Shown piece after piece: positions 8,390-16,805 of a stretch of 64,000 nt of DNA (position 1 is the first letter of the stretch; each line of letters begins with the position of its first letter). Source of the DNA: Bruticola sp004554425 (GTDB lineage Bacteria; Vulcanimicrobiota; Xenobia; Xenobiales; Xenobiaceae); assembly GCA_958366945.1 (NCBI GenBank), contig CATXCY010000001.1, forward strand, positions 62,001 to 126,000. The letters run 5' to 3'. A program made the position numbers and the translations under genes. The notes under the pieces were generated by a model that ran no database searches, was not told the origin of the DNA, and saw only the letters and a program-made list of their open reading frames with translations.

Positions 8390-8638
8390 TTAAACCTGAA
8401 CCTCCTTTAAGGGTTCTTAGGAACTGCCCCCAACAAAATCGATGGAGGGGGGTATTATTAATCTTATAAGGCAACTTTCGTTCTGCTAAGCGACTATTCA
8501 ACCTCTTCGAACTCCCCTACCCCACTCTGTTTCGTATACAGAGCTTAATATTTCAAAGCTACAAACAATCGCTGCCGCTGGAGATAAAAATAATCCTTTC
8601 ATCTCCAGCGGCACGACAGTATCGAAAAGACAAGTTAC
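8390..8638 (-). other. Spacer between bamA and the Skp-like genes, with hairpins
   Basis: This 249-bp spacer contains a perfect 12-bp stem (8574-8585 with 8601-8612) and a 6-bp stem CTCTGT/ACAGAG (8525-8543). Neither is followed by a T tract on the minus strand, so these look like intercistronic processing or stability structures rather than terminators. No gene seen. Confidence 0.5.
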
Positions 8639-11600
8639 TTAGAAGGACTGACCTATACCTATACTGGATCTCGATCCATCTTTACCGAAAGCGTAATCTA
8701 TACGAATAACGCCCAATCCCAAGTTGGGGAAGACGATACGTAAACCTACACCAGCATCAGTATAAAGTTCGCTGGATTTATAACCAGAAATCCAAGCATT
8801 ACCGGCATCAACAAAGACAGCTCCGCTAAGCATCTTAATATTGCCAATGGGGAAACGGTACTCAGCATTGAGCAATACTACCTTGTTACCGAACATTGAG
8901 TTGTCTTGATAGCCACGTAAAGTATCGGTACCACCGGCGTAGAAGTATTCGGAAGCGGGAGCTCCGTTACCAACCGTGCCATACATACCTCGCAACGCCA
9001 AAGTAGAGCGCTTAGTCAGAGGAACGTAATGGCGGCCTTCTACAACAAACTTTTTGTAGTTGTAATCTCCACCGAAGCCGGCGAAAGTGAGAGCAACATT
9101 GGCATAGCTTCCTTTGTGAGGACTGAAGACGTCGTCACGAGTGTCATAAAGCGTGGATAAGCCAATAGCGTTCAAATCACCTTTGCCCAAACCGACAGGC
9201 ACGTACAGAGACTTGCCAGACATGGTCAAGTTGATTGTTTCGTGACGCAAAGTTACGAAACCGCGGAAATCGTCGGAGAAGGGGTGACCGTAAGTTACGG
9301 TAGCACCATAGACTTCTTGATCATAGTAAGCATAAGTGCCGTAATCAGCGCCAGTAACTTGCTGTTCCAAATCGTCAACGCTATTGTAATAAGCGGATAC
9401 GCCGATAGAGTCTTGAGCAGAGTTGATAGCCGGATCGTAGTAAGAAATACTGTAAGCACCGATCTGAGCACCGCGCTGTAAGTTTACAGAGAATTGTTTA
9501 CCTTCACCAAACAAATTGCGCTCAGAGTAAGAGATAGCGCCTGTAATACCAGGACGTACAGCACCAGATCCACCACCAGCATAACCTACACCGACAGTAG
9601 CCAAACCGGTCTTCTGCTCCTCAATATTAAGCACTAAAATAGCTTGGCCGGGAGCGGCCCCAGGCTCAACTTCGGGCTCGACTTTTTTGAACAAGCCCAA
9701 ATTGTTCAAACGCTCTAAATCTTTTTGGATACGATCGCGACGCATGACCTCACCGGGCTTGGTGCGGATGTTGCGCAAAACGGTGTCGTCTTTAGTACGA
9801 TGTTTACTGGCACTAGTTCCAGTCCAGGTAAGCTTAATTTCTTGAAGTACAGCTTCAACCACATTAACGGTAACAACACCAGTCTCAACGTCAACCGAAG
9901 GTTTAATCGTATCTAAAATGTATTGTTTCTCATCATAAAGAGCCGAGATTTTTTCCGTATCGGTACGCAAGGTGTTACGATTGAACAAATCGCCAGGCTT
10001 CAACGTAATCATGGAAGCGATCTGATCATGGGGGAAAACGGTTACACCCTCAACCTTAACTTCCTTAACTACAATACCGTCAGCCAAAGTCAGGGTCAAT
10101 TTTCCGCCATTGAAATCGAGCTTGGTAATATGGGAAGGGCTGATAGTATAGCCTAAATCTTCGTTATAATATTTGTTGATAGACTGTAAGTCGTTTTGCA
10201 AAATACGCGTGTTGAGCACTTTTCCGGTTTCTAATTGCATGAGAGAGCGCAATTTATCACTGGAAGCTACGCTATTGCCTTCTAAAACAATTTCGTCAAC
10301 TACAGGATTTTCCAAAACGCGGAAAATTACACGCACACCATCAGACGTATAGCGTGTATCCAAACGAACATCGGTATAGTAGCCGCTGTCGTAAATAGCT
10401 TGCATATCGCGACGGATACGCGGTTCCAATAAGGGATCGCCGATACGAGTTGAAATTATTTGTAAAATTTCTTCAGAAGAGACGGTTTTGTTACCCTCAA
10501 CTTCAATACTGACAACCTTGGGTACATCGGCCTCTTCCAAGCCGGAATTATTGTCGTCTTGTACTGTACTCTTATCTCCAATTAGCTCTGAAGGAATGTC
10601 GCCAGGGAAAACATTTTTAGGGGCTTCACCGGATAAATACCTAGCCGAAGTAACCCTGAAGCCGCCATTTTCCGAAACTTCGTAAAAAACAGACAAACTG
10701 TCGCCTATTTTTATACCTTCGGCCATTTGACTATTGGCATCAACTATAAAATCCAAACTTAAAGGTTCACCGCTAGCACTCACTCCAGCAATGCGCAAGG
10801 AGCTATCAGTTATAGCCTCTACAGTACCGCTAAAGATAGGGGAAATGGGAGTAGAAGCTTTGTCCTCAGTTTTTTGCACTTCAGCAGTGCTTTTATCGGT
10901 GGACTTTACGATTGTTTCGGCTTGTTTGGCCTCGTCAGTGGCATTGTCTTTTACTTGTGCAGAAGTAGACTCGGTTGCGGTATTAGATTTGCTATCAGCA
11001 GCCTGATAGATTTCGTTATCCTTTTGTTCAGCAACTTTTTCAGGTAACTCTTGCTGCTGAGCTTTGCCATTGTCAATAGCTTCGCTACTTTCGGCCTGAG
11101 CTTGTTTTTTAGTCTCTTCAACCTTAGGCTCAGTCAAACTTACGTCTTTGCTAGTTTCGGCAAGCTTATCGGAGGCTTTGCTTTTTACCTTGGGACTAGA
11201 AGCAGAAAGCCTTCTGGCCGCCCTACTTTGCGCCAATTTAGCTTTGGCTTTTTCCAATTCAGATTTGCCAGTGCTCTTAGAAGCAGCTTTATGTTCAGCT
11301 TGGCTGCTTATAGTTTTTGAAGCAGTAGATACAGATGATGTTTTTTGGGAACTTTCGGACTCTGAAGCGCTAACTACATCGGTGGCAGCTTCAGGCTCCA
11401 TACTTCCATCGGAAGCGACCAACTTAAGGATGCGCGGTTGCACATACTCGCAATTCTCTGATTGACTTTGCGAAGCCAAAACACGGGAATTATTACCAAT
11501 AGAATAATCATAGCCAAGATCGGCCCCTGTTTTGACAACAGCCGGTATGGGATCGACCGAACTTCCTGCTGTATTGCCGGGCAAACTTTCTGCAAATGCG

Positions 11601-11668
11601 GGAAGAGAAGTCCCGAAGCTGCCTACAAGCACTGCTGCTGACAAGACATGTCCGAGTGCGTTCCTCAT
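8639..11668 (-). CDS. bamA: Outer-membrane protein assembly factor BamA (Omp85) with a long N-terminal extension
   Basis: The 1009-residue protein has a signal peptide (cleavage near PAFA-E). A disordered K/S/E/A/Q-rich stretch (about 90-275) and a small beta-rich domain (about 283-345) precede four POTRA-like repeats (starting near 380 with VVSIEVEGN, then VVDEIVLEGN, VVKEVKVEGV and LQEIKLTW). The Omp85 barrel carries LRGYQDNSMFGNK, the counterpart of the VRGF/Y barrel motif, and the chain ends in Phe, as in barrel substrates. It inserts beta-barrel proteins into the outer membrane. E. coli BamA has five POTRAs and about 810 residues; the extra 370 residues at the N-terminus are unusual. GGAGGA lies 6 nt before ATG 11668. 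The Skp-like genes follow. Confidence 0.93.
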   Translation of the reverse strand: MRNALGHVLSAAVLVGSFGTSLPAFAESLPGNTAGSSVDPIPAVVKTGADLGYDYSIGNNSRVLASQSQSENCEYVQPRILKLVASDGSMEPEAATDVVSASESESSQKTSSVSTASKTISSQAEHKAASKSTGKSELEKAKAKLAQSRAARRLSASSPKVKSKASDKLAETSKDVSLTEPKVEETKKQAQAESSEAIDNGKAQQQELPEKVAEQKDNEIYQAADSKSNTATESTSAQVKDNATDEAKQAETIVKSTDKSTAEVQKTEDKASTPISPIFSGTVEAITDSSLRIAGVSASGEPLSLDFIVDANSQMAEGIKIGDSLSVFYEVSENGGFRVTSARYLSGEAPKNVFPGDIPSELIGDKSTVQDDNNSGLEEADVPKVVSIEVEGNKTVSSEEILQIISTRIGDPLLEPRIRRDMQAIYDSGYYTDVRLDTRYTSDGVRVIFRVLENPVVDEIVLEGNSVASSDKLRSLMQLETGKVLNTRILQNDLQSINKYYNEDLGYTISPSHITKLDFNGGKLTLTLADGIVVKEVKVEGVTVFPHDQIASMITLKPGDLFNRNTLRTDTEKISALYDEKQYILDTIKPSVDVETGVVTVNVVEAVLQEIKLTWTGTSASKHRTKDDTVLRNIRTKPGEVMRRDRIQKDLERLNNLGLFKKVEPEVEPGAAPGQAILVLNIEEQKTGLATVGVGYAGGGSGAVRPGITGAISYSERNLFGEGKQFSVNLQRGAQIGAYSISYYDPAINSAQDSIGVSAYYNSVDDLEQQVTGADYGTYAYYDQEVYGATVTYGHPFSDDFRGFVTLRHETINLTMSGKSLYVPVGLGKGDLNAIGLSTLYDTRDDVFSPHKGSYANVALTFAGFGGDYNYKKFVVEGRHYVPLTKRSTLALRGMYGTVGNGAPASEYFYAGGTDTLRGYQDNSMFGNKVVLLNAEYRFPIGNIKMLSGAVFVDAGNAWISGYKSSELYTDAGVGLRIVFPNLGLGVIRIDYAFGKDGSRSSIGIGQSF

Positions 11669-12149
11669 CTAATTCCTCCAAATAAAAAAGCGAAATACGA
11701 CTGCTGCCGAAGCCGTGAGCTTTACAAAAAAAAACTAAAGCCTCCTCAGCCAGCTCTCTTTTTATAAAAATTTTATGGCTCTCAATTTGACGTCATGCTC
11801 TCACAAATGCTAACGCCGCTAAGAGCTCCCGATTTTACGAGTACGTCCCATTACACGTTCGCCTTCAGTAGCTGTCGAGAAGATATATCAGGCAGCTCTT
11901 ACCCGTGACCAACGCCTTATAAAAGCCCAGAACGTACCACGAAATAGAACAAATGCTTAAAACGAAAATAGCTGCGAAAACGAGTTTTTCGGCCTCAACT
12001 ACCAACCGAAAAGCGCAGCATAATTTTCCGCAAAATCTTGTCTTTTTTCGCTACCCCCCGGGCCTATCCTTCATAGCGAAAATTTAGAGAAGCGACCAAC
12101 TTATACTCTATCGAGATAGAAATGTATCAGCTTGTTTTCAAGGTAAAAA
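11669..12149. promoter_or_regulatory. Divergent intergenic region between bamA and the PQQ-propeller gene
   Basis: This 481-bp region holds no gene I can support. It contains an inverted repeat TTTTCGCTA (12045-12053) / TAGCGAAAA (12074-12082). It also has a perfect dyad TCTATC-GA-GATAGA (12107-12120) that overlaps the end of a TATACT hexamer (12102-12107). The dyad could be an operator over the rightward promoter, but no good -35 element was found, so this is tentative. The bamA promoter was not identified with confidence. Confidence 0.35.
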
Positions 12150-13637
12150 GTGACACGCCAGGAACAGACTTTCCCCAAACAGAAAAGTGCATGCAATACT
12201 ATGTCCAAACTTAGCTTTTCATCTGTTGTTTTATCTCTAGCTACCCTGGCTATTTGCTGTATTCAAGCATGGCCAAGCAAAGCCGAAAATACCTCCGACC
12301 CAAATGAGCTTTCTGCTACTTCATCTCCTTATATAGCGGAAGAGCAGGAAGACAAAATCCCCTACGGTCGCTTTTATCTTAATTCTCAGCCACTTTGGGA
12401 AGCTAATTTCAAAGCTCCTGTAGCTTGGCTTTCAGTAAATAATCGCTTGCTAAACGTCGGCTCTCTGTTTGCTAAACGAATAGCTTCTTACGATACGGTC
12501 AGCGGTCTTGCTATATGGAATACTTTTGTCAGTGCCCCCATTACTTCTCCTCCGTTATGCTTTGACAACGTGTTGATAGCAGTTGCTAAAGATTGTTCCG
12601 TAACCTGTTTGGACATGATTAGTGGAGAAGCAAAATACTGGGTTTTACCCTTTCCTTACGATCAGCTGATTAAAGAAAGTAAAAAAAAGCTTTATGAGTC
12701 AGCACAAAATTCTTCCGAGCGTCTAACTGCAGCCCAAGCAATGGCTAAAGCTAAAGAAAAGGCGAAAGAACGACAATTCCGCAATCAACTATTGCGTTTG
12801 AAGTTTAGCACTCTGCCTCGCCTGTCTTATAGCTCGCCCTGTCAGGGAGAGGAAAAAATTGTTTGTCTCTCTGGAGATGGCATTATTACTCAATTTGCCA
12901 TTGACGGCACAAATGCAAGCTGGCATCTCTTGGAATGCAACGGTATAAGCAATAAGCCATTTGTCAGCGATCCGGCTATTCAAACTTTCAGTAACAAAAA
13001 CTCAGAATATTTATACTCGATCAGTTTGAATGGCCGATTATGGAGCACCGACCTAAACAATCCCGACATTTCAATAAGCCAGCAAGTTGGCTCAAGCCGT
13101 TTAGAATTTCGTCAGCCGCTGCGCATTATTAAAAATTTTCTCTATGCCACCGCTTCCAACGGTCATATTTTTTGCTACGCTTTAGGGGCTGACTCTGAGG
13201 GTACCCAGTATTTTAAACCCAAATTTGTATGGCGCTATATCCAAGCCAAACGCGACGACGAACAAACGAACTCTCAAGGAGCTTTGATTAACGCACCAAG
13301 TTTTGACCTTCGTAAGCCTCGCTGCTTCTTTATCAATGACAAGACCATTGTCTCCCTAGCATCTTTAAGCGGACAGCTTCTTTGGCGTTATCAAAGTTCT
13401 AAGCATTTTTCAGCTCCAGCTTTATATTGGAATGGCAACGTCCTGGCTGCAACAGAAAACCAAAGCCTTTTAGTTTTAGATGCTGAATCTGGACGTCTCA
13501 AGCAAGAATATGTCTTACCATTTACACCCTCTTGTCCACTAGTTATTGACGACAAATACCTTTATATTGGTGGAGCTCAAGGCCAAATAGCCTGTTTAAA
13601 AATTAGTAATACTCCCTTAGATTTAATTAAAAAATAA
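12150..13637 (+). CDS. Exported PQQ-like beta-propeller repeat protein
   Basis: The product is 495 residues with an N-terminal hydrophobic signal (VVLSLATLAICCIQAW, cleavage near SKAEN). Repeated blades follow, of the type hydrophobic strand - [DN]xxxG - W (GLAIWNTFV, SGEAKYWVLPF, SGQLLWRYQSS, SGRLKQEYVLP), the pattern of PQQ/BamB-like propellers. Catalytic PQQ-dehydrogenase residues are not evident, so a binding or scaffold role is more likely. BamB is such a propeller, and bamA lies divergently upstream, but this gene need not be BamB. GTG 12150 with AAGGT nearby is used; ATG 12201 is an alternative that would give a more normal signal peptide. A K/E/A-rich insertion occurs at about residues 175-215. 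Confidence 0.75.
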   Translation: MTRQEQTFPKQKSACNTMSKLSFSSVVLSLATLAICCIQAWPSKAENTSDPNELSATSSPYIAEEQEDKIPYGRFYLNSQPLWEANFKAPVAWLSVNNRLLNVGSLFAKRIASYDTVSGLAIWNTFVSAPITSPPLCFDNVLIAVAKDCSVTCLDMISGEAKYWVLPFPYDQLIKESKKKLYESAQNSSERLTAAQAMAKAKEKAKERQFRNQLLRLKFSTLPRLSYSSPCQGEEKIVCLSGDGIITQFAIDGTNASWHLLECNGISNKPFVSDPAIQTFSNKNSEYLYSISLNGRLWSTDLNNPDISISQQVGSSRLEFRQPLRIIKNFLYATASNGHIFCYALGADSEGTQYFKPKFVWRYIQAKRDDEQTNSQGALINAPSFDLRKPRCFFINDKTIVSLASLSGQLLWRYQSSKHFSAPALYWNGNVLAATENQSLLVLDAESGRLKQEYVLPFTPSCPLVIDDKYLYIGGAQGQIACLKISNTPLDLIKK

Positions 13638-13876
13638 TTCCTAATATTGAACAAAACGAATATCCACAAAAATGCTAAATGATAGAAAGATAAAGAAAAC
13701 ATAAAGAATTTACAATATATTTTGAGCGCAGTTACACCCATATGTTAAGTTATGCAAAGCCCAAATCTGCGCCATTTTTATCGTTTATTTAGCGTGCATT
13801 TTTACACTACGTATATATACCTCTCTGCTTTAATCTTTTTTTTAATATCACTTTATCGTACTCAAAATAAAACCCG
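13638..13876. other. A/T-rich spacer without recognisable features
   Basis: Spacer between the propeller gene and the first 78-residue gene. No open frame, clear terminator or repeat was seen before the promoter at 13877. Confidence 0.4.
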
Positions 13877-13905
13877 TTTACTAAGGCAAAACGCAGATCG
13901 ATAAT
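13877..13905 (+). promoter_or_regulatory. Promoter of 78-residue gene copy 1
   Basis: TTTACT (13877-13882), 17-nt spacer, GATAAT (13900-13905), 43 nt before the ATG. The same hexamers with the same spacing occur before copies 2 and 3 while the spacer sequences differ, which supports function. Confidence 0.7.
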
Positions 13906-13948
13906 ACTGGCAAGAAAAAAAACTTCTTGTTTTACGGAGGTAATTATC

Positions 13949-14185
13949 ATGGGAACTCTTACTACTGCTGCCAGTATTGCTCAGATGACCGCTAACGATT
14001 ACCAGAATGCTCAGAGCATTTATACCTCTATGCAGGCTGACGCTCAGAAGAGCCAGATGAATCGCTGGCAAATTCTCCAGGACACTCAAACCAAAATTTT
14101 CGAAATTCAGCAAGATGTAACTGTCAACAGAGCTCAGACTCAGGACAAAATGTTCAGCAAGTGGGATGAATACATCCGCGGTTAG
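13949..14185 (+). CDS. 78-residue helical protein of unknown function, copy 1
   Basis: The protein has no Pro, Cys or His, no signal peptide and no membrane segment. It is rich in Q, A, T, M and D and is near neutral overall. Residues about 15-72 look like one or two long amphipathic helices, ending KWDEYIRG. A strong ribosome site (GGAGG, about 8 nt) precedes the ATG. This copy differs from the others at a few positions (Thr3, Gln41, Gln62, Ser70). It uses less biased codons (for example CAA, AAA and ATT where copies 2 and 3 use CAG, AAG and ATC), so it is probably the oldest or least constrained copy. Size and helicity recall type III secretion needle subunits or WXG100 proteins, but neither signature is present. 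Function unknown. Confidence 0.85.
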   Translation: MGTLTTAASIAQMTANDYQNAQSIYTSMQADAQKSQMNRWQILQDTQTKIFEIQQDVTVNRAQTQDKMFSKWDEYIRG

Positions 14186-14234
14186 TTTTCAACATCTATT
14201 CTTAATATAATCTAATATCTAGTAACAAAAGTGA

Positions 14235-14278
14235 CCGCCTTCGCGATTAAATCTAATCTGCGGAGGCGGCTCTTTTAT
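14235..14278 (+). terminator. Terminator of copy 1
   Basis: CCGCCTTCGC (14235-14244) pairs with GCGGAGGCGG (14260-14269) with one wobble, followed by CTCTTTTATT. Confidence 0.8.
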
Positions 14279-14353
14279 TGAGTTGTTGATACTATATAGA
14301 CATATCTTTATATTTTCTTTAACTCAACTTTATTATACTTAAATTTATATCCA

Positions 14354-14382
14354 TTTACTAATGTATTTATCAAACTGATAAT
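14354..14382 (+). promoter_or_regulatory. Promoter of 78-residue gene copy 2
   Basis: TTTACT (14354-14359), 17 nt, GATAAT (14377-14382), 41 nt before the ATG; hexamers identical to those of copy 1. Confidence 0.7.
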
Positions 14383-14423
14383 ATCCGTAAGAAAAAACTT
14401 TTCCGATTACGGAGGTAATTATC

Positions 14424-14660
14424 ATGGGAGCTCTTACTACTGCTGCTAGCATCGCTCAGATGACCGCTAACGATTACCAGAATGCTCAGAGCATTTACAC
14501 CTCTATGCAGGCCGACGCTCAGAAGAGCCAGATGAACCGCTGGAAGATCCTCCAGGACACCCAGACCAAGATCTTCGAAATTCAGCAGGACGTCACCGTC
14601 AACCGCGCCAGAACCCAGGACAAAATGTTCGGTAAATGGGATGAGTACATCCGCGGTTAA
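14424..14660 (+). CDS. 78-residue helical protein of unknown function, copy 2
   Basis: Same length as copies 1 and 3. It differs from copy 3 only near the N-terminus (Ala3/Thr5 here, Val3/Ser5 there). From mid-gene to stop the nucleotides of copies 2 and 3 are essentially identical. Codons are strongly biased to C- and G-ending forms (ATC, AAG, GTC, CGC, ACC), a pattern of very high expression in this genome. The ribosome site TACGGAGGTAATTATC is shared by all three copies. It is a single-gene transcript, with its own promoter and a UUCG-capped terminator. No recognisable domain. Confidence 0.87.
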   Translation: MGALTTAASIAQMTANDYQNAQSIYTSMQADAQKSQMNRWKILQDTQTKIFEIQQDVTVNRARTQDKMFGKWDEYIRG

Positions 14661-14687
14661 TTGTTAGCCTTCATAGCTAATTAAGTG

Positions 14688-14716
14688 AAGCGTCTCCTTC
14701 GGGAGGCGCTTTTTTA
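14688..14716 (+). terminator. UUCG-tetraloop terminator of copy 2
   Basis: AAGCGTCTCC, TTCG loop, GGAGGCGCTT, then a T run. The stem is almost perfect with the very stable cUUCGg tetraloop. Confidence 0.9.
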
Positions 14717-14798
14717 TTGGCATTGTAAAAATAAAATACACCTTAAATCTTCCTAGAAATCTATTCGATATATTTTTTTTATTTTTTTATAATAAGTC

Positions 14799-14827
14799 TT
14801 TACTTTTTCTTTAACTAGAGTGATACT
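14799..14827 (+). promoter_or_regulatory. Promoter of 78-residue gene copy 3
   Basis: TTTACT (14799-14804), 17 nt, GATACT (14822-14827), 41 nt before the ATG; one change in the -10 relative to copies 1 and 2. Confidence 0.7.
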
Positions 14828-14868
14828 ACAGACAAGAAAAAACTTTTCCGATTACGGAGGTAATTATC

Positions 14869-15105
14869 ATGGGAGTTCTTAGTACTGCTGCTAGCATCGC
14901 TCAGATGACTGCTAACGATTATCAGAATGCTCAGAGCATTTACACCTCTATGCAGGCCGACGCTCAGAAGAGCCAGATGAACCGCTGGAAGATCCTCCAG
15001 GACACCCAGACCAAGATCTTCGAAATTCAGCAGGACGTCACCGTCAACCGCGCCAGAACCCAGGACAAAATGTTCGGTAAATGGGATGAGTACATCCGCG
15101 GTTAA
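14869..15105 (+). CDS. 78-residue helical protein of unknown function, copy 3
   Basis: Near-identical to copy 2 in coding, leader (from about 14834) and trailing sequence, so the two arose by a recent duplication of a unit of about 445 bp or are kept alike by gene conversion. Only N-terminal residues 3 and 5 differ (Val, Ser). Upstream of position about 14833 the two copies diverge, except for the promoter hexamers. Three separately transcribed copies imply a demand for large amounts of product, as for a structural or secreted subunit. Function unknown. Confidence 0.87.
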   Translation: MGVLSTAASIAQMTANDYQNAQSIYTSMQADAQKSQMNRWKILQDTQTKIFEIQQDVTVNRARTQDKMFGKWDEYIRG

Positions 15106-15132
15106 TTGTTAGCCTTCGTAGCTAATTAAGTG

Positions 15133-15160
15133 AAGCGTCTCCTTCGGGGGGCGCTTTTTT
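15133..15160 (+). terminator. UUCG-tetraloop terminator of copy 3
   Basis: Same hairpin as copy 2 with one change (GGGGGCGCTT), still paired by wobble, followed by a T run. It insulates the fabI operon downstream. Confidence 0.88.
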
Positions 15161-15256
15161 ATGTCCTTAAGTTTTACATCACGCTTTTCGAAAGGATAGG
15201 AGCGTCTAAAATTGAAGGGCAAGCAAGATATATTTACCACAAAGGAGCAACATAAA

Positions 15257-16018
15257 ATGCTGCAAGGAAAACGCGGATTGATCGTAGGTTTGGCCAACGC
15301 CAATTCCATTGCCTGGGGAATCGCTGAAAAAGCCAAGCAACAAGGAGCCGAACTGGGCTTTACTTACCTTAACGCCGCCATCGAAAAACGCATGCGTCCC
15401 TTAGCCGAAAGCTTGCAAGCTAGTTATATCTTGCCTTGCGATGTCAATGACGAAGCTAGTTTGGACGCTCTCTTTCAAGAAATTCAATCCAAATGGGGCA
15501 AGTTAGACTTCTTGGTCCATTCCGTAGCTTTTGCCAAAGGTGAAGATCTCATGGGCCGCTTTGTCGATACTTCTCGCAGCGGCTTTATAACGGCTATGGA
15601 AACAAGCGTTTATTCTCTGGTCGCTTTATCTAGAAGAGCTGCTCCTTTAATGACTGAAGGCGGCAGCATTGTTTCTCTGAGCTATTTTGGAGCAGAAAAG
15701 GTCGTTAAAAATTATAATGTAATGGGTGTGGCTAAATCAGCTTTAGAGTCTTCCGTGCGTTATTTGGCCGCCGACTTGGGCCCTCAAAATATCAGAGTAA
15801 ATGCCATCTCCGCTGGCGCTATCAAAACTCTTTCAGCTAGAGGCATTCACGGCTTCACCGAAATGCTCCATGTGACCAGCGAGCGCTCTCCCCTCAAACG
15901 CTGCGTGAGCGCCTCTGAAGTCGGAGAAAGTGCTGTATTTTTACTTTCTCAAGCTTCTTCGGCCATAACCGGCGAAGTATTGCATGTAGACTGCGGTTAC
16001 AATATTGTCGGAATGTAG
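15257..16018 (+). CDS. fabI: Enoyl-ACP reductase FabI
   Basis: This short-chain dehydrogenase of 253 residues catalyses the last step of each fatty acid elongation cycle with NAD(P)H. The atypical FabI nucleotide motif GLANANSIAWGIA is at residues 11-23. The SYFGAEKVV segment and the Tyr153-x6-Lys160 pair (YNVMGVAK) follow, and then the SAGAIKTLSARGI loop. Start ATG 15257 has AAAGGAG 9 nt upstream; an in-frame TTG at 15212 lacks family similarity. A phosphopantetheinyl transferase gene follows after 9 nt, so acyl-carrier activation and fatty acid synthesis are co-expressed. Confidence 0.95.
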   Translation: MLQGKRGLIVGLANANSIAWGIAEKAKQQGAELGFTYLNAAIEKRMRPLAESLQASYILPCDVNDEASLDALFQEIQSKWGKLDFLVHSVAFAKGEDLMGRFVDTSRSGFITAMETSVYSLVALSRRAAPLMTEGGSIVSLSYFGAEKVVKNYNVMGVAKSALESSVRYLAADLGPQNIRVNAISAGAIKTLSARGIHGFTEMLHVTSERSPLKRCVSASEVGESAVFLLSQASSAITGEVLHVDCGYNIVGM

Positions 16019-16027
16019 GCACTTTCT

Positions 16028-16789
16028 TTGCCTAAAGTAAACATTATTTGTTTTAATCTGACCCATTTTCCTGATCTTTTCAGGAAAATGGGATCTTACA
16101 TTTTAAGCAGCGAAGAGCAGCAACGCAAAAAGAAATTTGCCTTCGCTCATTTGAGCGAGCGCTTTGCTGCCGCCCATACGGGGCTCAGGTTGTTTCTAGC
16201 TAAGCAATTGCACGAAACTGCCCACTGGCAAGATGTTGAATTATTAGAAACTGCTGCCAATTTTTCTTTTGAAAAAGGCCACTTCGGAAAACCTAAGCTC
16301 AAAGACAGCAATCGGTTAGCCTTTAATTTAAGCCATTCAGGAGATTGGGCCGCTTTAGCTGTGGTTAGCACAACCGATTGCCTTGAGCCTCAGGAAGTGG
16401 GAGTAGATCTGGAAGCAATTGCCAAGCGCTCAGCATTAGCTTTGGCTAAACGTTTTTTTAGTACAGAAGAATGGCAAAGTTTATGTTCATATCCAGATCC
16501 CACCCAACAGAACCAGCTTTTTACAAAACTTTGGACACGCAAAGAAGCCTGTTTAAAGCTTTGGGGTACAGGAATGCACACTTCATTAAGTTCTTTTGAA
16601 GTGTTGTCCGATTTGCCTAAAAATCTGACAGCTAAACCTCTGCCTTGTCCACAATGTTTATATTTACAAAGCGCTGAAGTTATGAAAGATATGTATTTGT
16701 CTTTAGCTTTAAGTTTTGTGCCAGATTCGGTAAATATCACTTTGATAGACTGGACTAGCCATCCGACTACTTTTCATTTTTGCCACTGA
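16028..16789 (+). CDS. 4'-phosphopantetheinyl transferase (Sfp family)
   Basis: The 253-residue protein shows FNLSHSGDWAALAV (residues 99-112), VGVDLEAI with the Mg-binding Asp127/Glu129, and WTRKEACLKLWG (169-180). These are the three diagnostic Sfp-type motifs. It transfers phosphopantetheine from CoA to carrier-protein serines. The N-terminal half (ILSSEEQQRKKKF, then HTGLRLFLAKQL) matches the family layout. The TTG at 16028 is accepted because the preceding residues (VNIICFNLTHFPDLF) fit the family opening; its ribosome site is weak, so coupling to fabI is likely. ATG 16088 is an alternative that would lose that strand. Confidence 0.88.
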   Translation: MPKVNIICFNLTHFPDLFRKMGSYILSSEEQQRKKKFAFAHLSERFAAAHTGLRLFLAKQLHETAHWQDVELLETAANFSFEKGHFGKPKLKDSNRLAFNLSHSGDWAALAVVSTTDCLEPQEVGVDLEAIAKRSALALAKRFFSTEEWQSLCSYPDPTQQNQLFTKLWTRKEACLKLWGTGMHTSLSSFEVLSDLPKNLTAKPLPCPQCLYLQSAEVMKDMYLSLALSFVPDSVNITLIDWTSHPTTFHFCH

Positions 16790-16805
16790 TTAGGACCAAA
16801 TTTTC

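Noticed and set aside
13949..15105. 78-residue genes as WXG100/ESX proteins
   Set aside because: The size and a central Trp are suggestive, but there is no WxG turn and no ESX secretion genes nearby.
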